From Spirochaetales bacterium (GTDB taxonomy: Bacteria; Spirochaetota; Spirochaetia; JAGLYY01), in assembly GCA_023131935.1 (NCBI GenBank), contig JAGLYY010000027.1, forward strand, positions 1-5,985: a stretch of 5,985 bases of DNA, given 5' to 3'. The notes beneath the pieces are model-generated. The model did no database searches, was not told the origin of the DNA, and saw only the letters and a program-made list of their open reading frames with translations. Below, piece after piece: positions 1 to 4,908 of the stretch (position 1 is the stretch's first letter; every line of letters starts with the position of its first letter). The position numbers and the translations under genes are program-made.

Positions 1-1218
1 CTTGGTGATGGGGATGAGATAGGACCTCTCCTCAGTGAAGTTCTGAGAGGATTTATTAATTCTCCCGGGTGGGAACGGATGGTGGGTTTCACCATAAACC
101 GCATCATGGATTCTTTCGGAGAGAAGAAACTGGCAGATCTCCTGCCGGAAGATAGCGATCCCGGCGAGCTCGTCGGGAAGCTGATCTCCCGGATTTTGTC
201 TGAAGATTCCCGGAATCGGGTTCTTGAGTGGCTCGATGAGATAATCCATTTCCATGTTTCCCGGAATACCCCTATCGGAGAACTTCTTTCAGCGGAAGAC
301 GCGGAAGAGGTCGTGGCTTTTCTTGATGGGGCATATCCCAAATTTTCAAGTCTTCTTATAACCTGGCTTAATGCCCCCGATGCCCGACAGGAACTGGAGA
401 TTCGGGGTGTTCATCTTTTAAGAATTATTATTGGCAAACTTACAAGCCTTCAAAAATTCCTCCTCACGGCCGGCCAATACGATAAAACCCTTATGGATAA
501 CATGCCGGAGATTGTTTCCGATGCACTTACAGCCCTGGACGATGGGCTTAAGGACCCGAAAAATCAAAAACGGGTAAGAGAGAGTATTGACAAATGGATA
601 GGGTTAGTCAGGCAGGTTGGTGTACGGGATATCTGTTTACGTTTCGGCATCCTCCCTCAGAGGGAGGTCCACCACCTTGCCCGGAAAGTCCTGGAAGCCT
701 TTCTAAAATTGAGCCAATCCAGCCGTTTCCGGGACAGATTGTCAAACCTCATGCCCCGGCTTAAGGAGAAAAGTATTTTTGAGCTGCTAACCGATTTACT
801 TGGACAGGATAAACAGGGGGTGCGGGATAAAGTAACGGGCTTTGTAGTACCCCTTTCCAGGAATATTATCCTGAAGCCGGAAACCAGCGCCGGCACTTTC
901 GCCAGAGATTTTTTTGGGGAATTCCGGGAGGTAAACATCAGGGAGATCACCGGTCTGCAGGATGGGTTGAAGCAGAGGATAGATGAAGCTGTCACACAGA
1001 AGGTCCTTGCTCTCTTTAAGACCCGGATTACCGGTATCCTTGAGAGTCTGGATATTCAGACGCTGGTTACTGATAAAGTGAATAGTCTGGATGTCGCCCA
1101 GGTGGAAGATTTATTGATGTATGTCATAAAAAAACATCTTAAATGGATAAATGTCTTCGGTGCCCTCCTGGGGTCCCTGATTGGAGCACTGCAGGTAATA
1201 ACAAATTATTTTCTTTGA
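1..1218 (+). CDS. DUF445 (UPF0754, YheB-like) membrane protein, 5' end missing
   Basis: The frame is open from the first base and has no stop, so the start lies upstream. The ATG at 79 has no convincing ribosome binding site, and the 26 codons before it read as continuous protein. About 405 residues are visible. Most is charged, helix-rich sequence with long amphipathic stretches. The last ~50 residues carry the family hallmark: a LDIQTLVTDKVNSLDVAQVE-type segment, then HLKWINVFGALLGSLIGALQ, a hydrophobic C-terminal membrane helix ending at the TGA at 1216-1218. In DUF445 proteins such as Bacillus YheB this tail matches an N-terminal membrane segment, which here would be outside the window, leaving a large soluble middle domain. 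The biochemical role of the family is not known. The family call rests on the C-terminal motif, seen by eye. No U-rich terminator hairpin follows the stop. Confidence 0.8.
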   Translation, partial: LGDGDEIGPLLSEVLRGFINSPGWERMVGFTINRIMDSFGEKKLADLLPEDSDPGELVGKLISRILSEDSRNRVLEWLDEIIHFHVSRNTPIGELLSAEDAEEVVAFLDGAYPKFSSLLITWLNAPDARQELEIRGVHLLRIIIGKLTSLQKFLLTAGQYDKTLMDNMPEIVSDALTALDDGLKDPKNQKRVRESIDKWIGLVRQVGVRDICLRFGILPQREVHHLARKVLEAFLKLSQSSRFRDRLSNLMPRLKEKSIFELLTDLLGQDKQGVRDKVTGFVVPLSRNIILKPETSAGTFARDFFGEFREVNIREITGLQDGLKQRIDEAVTQKVLALFKTRITGILESLDIQTLVTDKVNSLDVAQVEDLLMYVIKKHLKWINVFGALLGSLIGALQVITNYFL

Positions 1219-1264
1219 AATTTGACTACGCCTCCGGTGAATAATACAATTCATCTGACAGGAG

Positions 1265-1328
1265 CAATTCTCATTTTGATGTTGATAATAAATAAAACCG
1301 GATCGAATCAAAGCAAAATGAGACATTG
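1265..1328 (+). repeat. Long inverted repeat (stem-loop) in cyclase leader
   Basis: Bases 1270-1278 (CTCATTTTG) and 1314-1322 (CAAAATGAG) are a perfect 9-bp inverted repeat. Pairing continues outward with 1269-1323 and, after a one-base bulge at C1324, four more pairs (1265-1268 with 1325-1328), giving 14 pairs. Inside the 35-base loop, TTGAT at 1282-1286 can pair with ATCAA at 1307-1311. The stem is A+T rich and is not followed by a T tract. It could be a 3' stabilising structure for the DUF445 transcript or part of the leader of the next gene; the sequence does not decide. Confidence 0.5.
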
Positions 1329-1342
1329 CCAAATCACTTGGC
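1328..1342 (+). repeat. Small hairpin GCCAA-N5-TTGGC
   Basis: GCCAA at 1328-1332 and TTGGC at 1338-1342 form a perfect 5-bp stem with a five-base loop, directly abutting the longer stem-loop at 1265-1328; base 1328 is shared by both. Alone it would be unremarkable, but it lies between two much longer inverted repeats. Confidence 0.35.
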
Positions 1343-1352
1343 CTGATTTATT

Positions 1353-1406
1353 GCCGGTTTATAGCGAAACCTTCGATTCTATCGGAGGTTTCTGCGGGAA
1401 CCGGGC
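1353..1406 (+). ncRNA. Candidate structured RNA leader: 22-pair hairpin with an alternative fold
   Basis: The outer stem pairs 1354-1360 with 1398-1404, with G1353-C1406 beyond a bulge at 1405. After a small internal loop the inner stem pairs 1364-1365 with 1394-1395 and 1366-1377 with 1381-1392, with one T-G wobble (1373/1385) and the loop TCT at 1378-1380. Four related blocks make up the arms: GGTTT 1356-1360, AAACC 1367-1371, GGTTTC 1387-1392 and GGAACC 1397-1402. These can instead pair locally as two hairpins (1356-1371 and 1387-1402), which excludes the long hairpin. I do not recognise a known riboswitch class and see neither c-di-GMP aptamer signature. It ends 54 bases before the cyclase ATG, so a cis-regulatory leader is plausible but inferred. 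Confidence 0.4.
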
Positions 1407-1420
1407 GAAGCAGGTTAGTC

Positions 1421-1427
1421 AGAGGGG
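1421..1427 (+). promoter_or_regulatory. Ribosome binding site of a short upstream frame
   Basis: AGAGGGG lies five bases before the ATG at 1433 and is a better Shine-Dalgarno match and spacing than that of the cyclase gene itself (AGGA at 1453-1456, four bases before ATG 1461). It decides which frame ribosomes would enter first. Confidence 0.45.
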
Positions 1428-1432
1428 TTAAA

Positions 1433-1474
1433 ATGAGAACAGCTGATCTGACAGGACTTTATGAAAACAATTGA
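1433..1474 (+). CDS. Possible 13-residue leader peptide overlapping the cyclase start
   Basis: ATG 1433 opens a 13-codon frame, MRTADLTGLYENN, ending at TGA 1472-1474. It overlaps the first 14 bases of the diguanylate cyclase gene in another frame. A good Shine-Dalgarno (AGAGGGG) precedes it, whereas the cyclase ATG has only a weak AGGA at very short spacing. This layout is typical of translational coupling, in which ribosomes ending the short frame re-initiate at the nearby ATG 1461. The peptide has no run of one amino acid, so classical amino-acid attenuation is not suggested. Frames this short arise easily by chance. Confidence 0.3.
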   Translation: MRTADLTGLYENN

Positions 1475-2486
1475 TGTAGTGATAATTGATAACAACCCGG
1501 AAATTCCGGCGACCCTGGAAAATATCCTGGGTCCCGAAGGGTTTTCTGTTCACCTGATCCAAACAGCAGATAGAGCAATCGATCTTATCGAATCCATCCA
1601 TCCTCAAATACTCATTATGGGGATGTGGGGGGACGTTAGTTCCAGGAATGAGCTCATCGAAGATTTAAGGAAAGGACCCTCAGGGAGTTCTCTTCAAATT
1701 ATTTTCCTGGCAAAATCGGAAGAGGAAATAAGCGGTACCATCAACATTGGCGGGGATGATTTCATAACCTGGCCGGTCAAACCGGTGGAATTTATTGCAA
1801 GGGTAAGAGCTGCCAAAAAACGCTGCAAGAAATATGTCTCCCTTTTTCAGGAACTGGATTTCTTCAGGGAGGCTGTGAAACATGAGGAGGCGGTATCCGC
1901 CCAGGTACTCGATCAGAAGCTCCATCTGCGAAAGGCTTTCCAGCGTATTGATCATGTAAACCGGGAACTTGAAGAATCAAACAAGCAGTTAGAGGAAATA
2001 GTGAAATATGACTTGCTCTCGGGGCTGTTAAACCGGCTTACCCTTTTTTCAATGATGGAGATGGAAATTGAACGGTCGGTCCGAACAGATTCTCCCCTTG
2101 CGGGCATCATGATTGATATTGATAATTTTAAAGTGGTAAATGATACCTACGGCCATTTTACAGGTGACCAGGTGATTAGATTATTCGGCGGGGCTTTAAA
2201 AAGCTCTTTAAGAAAATATGATCATGCCGGACGGTATGGAGGGGAGGAGTTTTTCATTATCCTTCCGGATACTCAGATAAATCAGGCCAGCAGGATAGCG
2301 GAAAGGTTCCGCAGAAAAATCGCGGACTTACCATTTGAAGCTGATGGTATTTCTATAAAAGTGACCGCCTCCCTGGGCATTTCTCCGTTCAGGCCGGGTG
2401 AGTCGCGGGGATCCTGGATCCAACGGACCGACAGGGCACTCTACCAGTCAAAAAAAACAGGGAGAAACCGGGTATCAATTCTCTGA
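1461..2486 (+). CDS. Diguanylate cyclase with degenerate receiver domain (REC*-coiled coil-GGDEF)
   Basis: The predicted cytoplasmic protein has 341 residues. Residues 1-122 have the receiver fold pattern (MKTIDVVIIDNNP start, WPVKP near 104-108), but the phospho-acceptor Asp is Gly54 (ILIMG), the second acidic-pocket residue is Asn11 and the switch Thr/Ser is Ala84; only Asp10 and Lys107 remain. Residues ~125-182 form a charged coiled-coil linker. Residues 183-341 are a GGDEF domain: DLLSGLLNR (184-192), DIDNFK with metal ligand Asp219, NDTYGH, and the active-site GGEEF at 260-264. The I-site RxxD is intact (Arg251, Asp254, five residues before GGEEF). It should make c-di-GMP from two GTP with product inhibition, probably not switched by phosphorylation. 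ATG 1461 is the first possible start after the in-frame TGA at 1449-1451. It overlaps the convergent gene by 12 bp. Confidence 0.9.
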   Translation: MKTIDVVIIDNNPEIPATLENILGPEGFSVHLIQTADRAIDLIESIHPQILIMGMWGDVSSRNELIEDLRKGPSGSSLQIIFLAKSEEEISGTINIGGDDFITWPVKPVEFIARVRAAKKRCKKYVSLFQELDFFREAVKHEEAVSAQVLDQKLHLRKAFQRIDHVNRELEESNKQLEEIVKYDLLSGLLNRLTLFSMMEMEIERSVRTDSPLAGIMIDIDNFKVVNDTYGHFTGDQVIRLFGGALKSSLRKYDHAGRYGGEEFFIILPDTQINQASRIAERFRRKIADLPFEADGISIKVTASLGISPFRPGESRGSWIQRTDRALYQSKKTGRNRVSIL

Positions 2487-3272
2487 TATCGAGGATATCT
2501 GATTGACAAACCAGCCCCTGAGGGCAATAAGTCTGTTGAAAAAAGAATTCTTCACCTTCTTCCGGATAATGGGCAGGTTAAGAGCATCAACAACACTTGC
2601 ACCGTAAAAAAGAAACCCCTTTTCCAGGGGAATAGCAATGATATGCATCTGCATCCCATACTCTTTCACCACAGGAATAAAACCGTATCGAAGGGGAGTA
2701 ACATTCTCCATTACGAGGGCGATTGTCCCTTCTCCATGGCAGTAACCAAGATGATAATAGTTAGTCCCAAAGGTTTTATCCTTCTGTCTGGAATAGAGGG
2801 ACTCCATCGGGGGAATTTCAGGTCGTGATGAGTCGGGGATTGGATTTCGGTCTTCCAGTGAATCAATCCGGGTGGATTCTTCGAAGAATATTCGCATCCG
2901 TCCCCGGGAGGCGGAGTAATATTCAATACCCGCAAGGCTGCTGATTCTCCTAAGGAGGTTATAAACTAAAAGATCATCAGGACGATTACCCCCAGGGTAG
3001 GGGATAAAACTAACAAACTCAATGGCGTAAGAGTAATCTACCTCTTCTATCCTGCCTATGATAGTATCTGTAAGAGGAGTGCGTGGGAGCAGGGAAAATC
3101 CCTCTTCCACTGTTATTCCATCCCCCGTGAGAAAGTGGGAGAGGTCCCCCTCGACACGGCAGCGAGCTGCCAGATCCTCAGGTTCAGGATGGATAAAATC
3201 CTCTGACCGAAGAGTTTGGGGAAATAGAGTAAAAAGAAAAAGAATCATCATTGAAAAGGTAAGTTGCCTCAT
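2475..3272 (-). CDS. Exported protein of unknown function, possibly DUF6675 family
   Basis: The protein has 265 residues. It begins MRQLTFSMMILFLFTLFPQ, a Sec signal peptide with a short basic start and a hydrophobic core at ~7-17; cleavage near LRS/ED (21-25) is likely. There is no lipobox Cys, so the product should be periplasmic or secreted rather than a lipoprotein. The mature part has a region like GIEYYSASRGRMR (115-127) and a Pro/Ser/Glu-rich stretch at 143-156. Its two cysteines (38 and 178) might form a disulfide. No catalytic motif is recognisable. It resembles a spirochaete-restricted family I recall as DUF6675, but I cannot confirm this. The ATG at 3272 lacks a good ribosome binding site; Met8 or Met9 would shorten the signal peptide and lose the basic n-region. 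It is divergent from murG and convergent with the cyclase gene. Confidence 0.75.
   Translation of the reverse strand: MRQLTFSMMILFLFTLFPQTLRSEDFIHPEPEDLAARCRVEGDLSHFLTGDGITVEEGFSLLPRTPLTDTIIGRIEEVDYSYAIEFVSFIPYPGGNRPDDLLVYNLLRRISSLAGIEYYSASRGRMRIFFEESTRIDSLEDRNPIPDSSRPEIPPMESLYSRQKDKTFGTNYYHLGYCHGEGTIALVMENVTPLRYGFIPVVKEYGMQMHIIAIPLEKGFLFYGASVVDALNLPIIRKKVKNSFFNRLIALRGWFVNQISSISEN
2485..2499. repeat. GATATC-GAG-GATATC hairpin at convergent gene ends
   Basis: Two copies of the palindrome GATATC are separated by GAG and can form a 6-bp stem with a three-base loop, flanked by TCAAT (2475-2479) and ATTGA (2502-2506), which are also complementary. It begins within the stop codon of the cyclase gene and lies inside the last codons of the minus-strand gene. 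It might work as a weak bidirectional 3' structure, but it is A+T rich and has no T tract on either side. Confidence 0.25.
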
Positions 3273-3280
3273 GATATTCT
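3251..3280 (+). promoter_or_regulatory. Candidate sigma70-type promoter for the murG operon
   Basis: TTGAAA (3251-3256, five of six matches to the -35 consensus) and TATTCT (3275-3280, four of six to -10) are separated by 18 bases. Transcription would start near 3287, inside the 14-bp palindrome, about 33 bases before the murG ATG. The -35 box lies in the signal-peptide codons of the divergent gene. Confidence 0.3.
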
Positions 3281-3309
3281 ACGATACAACGTTGTATTTC
3301 GGAAAACAA
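3281..3309 (-). promoter_or_regulatory. Candidate promoter for the exported-protein gene
   Basis: Read on the minus strand, TTGTTT (3309-3304) and TATCGT (3286-3281) are 17 bases apart, with three and four of six consensus matches. The spacer contains most of the palindrome at 3284-3297. Only eight bases separate the -10 box from the ATG, so the message would be nearly leaderless, which would fit the lack of a ribosome binding site. The match is weak. Confidence 0.2.
3284..3297. promoter_or_regulatory. Perfect 14-bp palindrome, candidate operator between divergent genes
   Basis: ATACAACGTTGTAT is fully self-complementary and sits in the 47-bp gap between the exported-protein gene (start 3272, minus) and murG (start 3320, plus). 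It overlaps the predicted murG transcription start and the spacer of the minus-strand promoter. A bound dimeric repressor could therefore affect both genes. The half-site TACAAC does not identify a regulator; it resembles but does not match the TACA-N2-TGTA sites of BlaI/CopY regulators, the gap here being four bases. Confidence 0.45.
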
Positions 3310-3319
3310 GGGTTTTGAT

Positions 3320-4417
3320 ATGAATTCGGTTGCCTTTACAGGCGGCGGATCTGGAGGGCATGTGTATCCAGGTCTCGCGGTACTCAGAAAATTACAAACA
3401 ATAATGGGCGGGAATACTCCGGAAGTGTTCTGGATTGGGGCAAAAAAGGGGATCGAACGGGAGATCGTGGAAAAAGAGGGAGTCCCTTTTTACCGTATCC
3501 CCGCCGGGAAACTCCGGCGGTATTTTTCTTTCAGGAATTTTTTCGACCTTTTCAAGGTTATAGGTGGAATTTTCGGGGCATTTTTCATCCTGCTTCAAAA
3601 ACATCCACAACTTCTTTTTTCAAAGGGTGGATTCGTCAGTGTCCCTCCGGTTATTGCCGCCAGACTCCTTAAAATCCCTGTTATTACCCACGAATCAGAT
3701 TTTGATCCCGGTTTGGCCACCAGGATAAATAGCAGATTTGCTTCAAAAATCTGTCTCGCCTACGAGGAATCACAGAGCTTTTTCGGAAAAGTCAATCGGG
3801 ATAAAATAGAGGTAACCGGCAACCCTGTCCGGGAGGAGATGTATACCGCGGATCCCGCGAAAGGGAGGGAAAGGTTCTCGATTCCCGCGGGAAAACCTCT
3901 TATTCTTGTAATCGGAGGCAGTCTTGGGGCCAGTCAGATTAATGGGCTTATCCGCGGCTGTCTGCCTGATCTTCTCGATAAAGCTGTGATTGTCCATCAG
4001 ACAGGTTCAACCGATTATATTGAATCAGAAGATGATAATTATCGGGTTTATCCCTATATCCATGAAGGGCTTGCCGATCTTATGGCGGCAGCTGATATCA
4101 TCGTAATCAGGGCAGGAGCGGGTCTTCTCTGGGAAATAGCGACTCTGGGGAAAGCCGCTATTCTGATTCCCCTTGGGAAAGAAAGCTCCCGTGGAGATCA
4201 GTTAAGAAACGCTCACTTTTTTGAAAAAGCCGGAGCCGCAAAGGTCCTTTCCGGAAAGCAGGTCACTTCGGAAAACCTGCGGGCCCTGTTGAAAGAACTT
4301 CTCAATGAGAAGAAGGAACGAAAAATCCTGGGAGCTGCCGCTTCCGAATTGGGGGAAAAAAATGGGGCCCTGCAAATCGCGGAGATACTGAAAAAGCAGC
4401 TGGAGAAAATAGAATGA
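3320..4417 (+). CDS. murG: UDP-N-acetylglucosamine--lipid I GlcNAc transferase MurG
   Basis: MurG adds GlcNAc from UDP-GlcNAc to lipid I, making lipid II for peptidoglycan on the inner face of the cytoplasmic membrane. The 365-residue product is full length (E. coli MurG is 355) and has the GT-B family motifs in order: GGGSGGHVYPGLAV with His14; SKGGFVS (101-107); HESDFDPGLATRIN (124-137); GNPVR (167-171); GGSLGAS (199-205); RAGAGLLWEIATLGK with Glu272, the expected UDP-GlcNAc-binding Glu; and GDQLRNA (292-298). HESD and GDQLRNA differ from the E. coli HEQN and QQYWNA and look spirochaete-type. A hydrophobic basic patch near 67-93 fits membrane association. AAGGG at 3308-3312 is the ribosome binding site. 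The TGA overlaps the next ATG (ATGA), so murG and cvpA are probably translationally coupled. Confidence 0.95.
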   Translation: MNSVAFTGGGSGGHVYPGLAVLRKLQTIMGGNTPEVFWIGAKKGIEREIVEKEGVPFYRIPAGKLRRYFSFRNFFDLFKVIGGIFGAFFILLQKHPQLLFSKGGFVSVPPVIAARLLKIPVITHESDFDPGLATRINSRFASKICLAYEESQSFFGKVNRDKIEVTGNPVREEMYTADPAKGRERFSIPAGKPLILVIGGSLGASQINGLIRGCLPDLLDKAVIVHQTGSTDYIESEDDNYRVYPYIHEGLADLMAAADIIVIRAGAGLLWEIATLGKAAILIPLGKESSRGDQLRNAHFFEKAGAAKVLSGKQVTSENLRALLKELLNEKKERKILGAAASELGEKNGALQIAEILKKQLEKIE

Positions 4418-4908
4418 TTCTCTCCATCCTCGATATTATTTTCATAATTATCCTGTTAATCACCTCGATACGCTGTACTTTTCGTGGTTTCGTTACCGAG
4501 GTTCTCTCCTTTGCTGCGGTCATTATGGGGGTAATCGTTGCTGTTTTACTTACTCCCATGGTAACGGTGTGGATTGAGAAGTTTGCCGGGCAGGTGATGT
4601 GGAGCAACATCGCGGCCTTTCTAATCATTTTTCTTGTGGTATACCTTGTGGTGAAAATCTTTGAAGGGGCTTTGTACCGGTTGTTGGAAAGAATTAACCT
4701 TGACAACCTTGATCGGGCCCTCGGATTCTTTCTCGGTCTTCTTGAAGGAATAATTCTCATTGTCCTCATTGTATTTATCCTTTCAATTCAGCCTTTTTTT
4801 GATCCTTCCATCGTGATGGAGGACAGCAAATTCTCCGCTTTAATATTGAAAATTTTACCATCAGCCGCGGAAACAATTGGAAGGAGGTTACAGGAAGCCG
4901 ATGTTTGA
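4414..4908 (+). CDS. cvpA: CvpA family membrane protein
   Basis: A 164-residue integral membrane protein with four predicted helices at about 2-19, 27-50, 65-83 and 103-125. It has the family pattern: an N-terminal helix beginning with an acidic residue (Asp7), a short basic turn with Gly25 before helix 2, and the conserved motif LDNLDRALGFFLGLLEGI (96-113) leading into helix 4. A polar C-terminal tail follows. The family is named for E. coli CvpA, needed for colicin V export; its molecular role is unsettled, with links to envelope homeostasis in other bacteria. The start overlaps the murG stop (ATGA), with GGAGA at 4402-4406 as ribosome binding site. Its last eight bases overlap the next gene. 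Co-transcription with murG would fit an envelope role, but this is inference. Confidence 0.85.
   Translation: MILSILDIIFIIILLITSIRCTFRGFVTEVLSFAAVIMGVIVAVLLTPMVTVWIEKFAGQVMWSNIAAFLIIFLVVYLVVKIFEGALYRLLERINLDNLDRALGFFLGLLEGIILIVLIVFILSIQPFFDPSIVMEDSKFSALILKILPSAAETIGRRLQEADV

Larger units (their letters stand above)
1219..1460. other. Intergenic gap rich in inverted repeats
   Basis: This 242-base gap lies between the DUF445 gene and the diguanylate cyclase gene. A 69-codon frame starting at TTG 1222 is present, but it has no ribosome binding site and no recognisable protein character, so I read the gap as non-coding. It contains three successive potential hairpins (1265-1328, 1328-1342, 1353-1406), then a purine-rich ribosome binding site at 1421-1427 and a short open frame. 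A weak sigma70-like promoter can be drawn (TTGGCC at 1338-1343, 16 bases, TATAGC at 1360-1365), but each box matches the consensus at only four of six positions. There is no T-run after any hairpin, so none is a classical intrinsic terminator. Confidence 0.6.

Noticed and set aside
79..1218. ATG at 79 as the true start of the DUF445 protein
   Set aside because: The frame stays open to base 1 with protein-like sequence, there is no good ribosome binding site before 79, and the family needs an N-terminal membrane segment that is absent here.
1111..1332. Minus-strand 73-codon frame over the DUF445 3' end
   Set aside because: Mostly antisense to the conserved DUF445 tail, has no convincing ribosome binding site, and its composition looks like a shadow frame.
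1353..1406. Intrinsic terminator or known c-di-GMP riboswitch
   Set aside because: No T tract follows the 3' arm, and I could not match the conserved cores of the c-di-GMP-I or c-di-GMP-II aptamers.
1222..1431. 69-codon open frame in the intergenic gap
   Set aside because: TTG start with no ribosome binding site, no recognisable protein features, and it lies across the strong inverted repeats, which explain the sequence better.
2409..2421. GGATCC-T-GGATCC doublet in the GGDEF coding region
   Set aside because: It is within conserved coding sequence near the 3' end of the cyclase, with no room for a regulatory role that I can support.
4302..4769. Minus-strand 155-codon frame opposite murG and cvpA
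   Set aside because: It is rich in Arg, Ile, Thr and Met in the manner of an antisense of hydrophobic codons; the plus-strand genes in the region are clearly conserved families.
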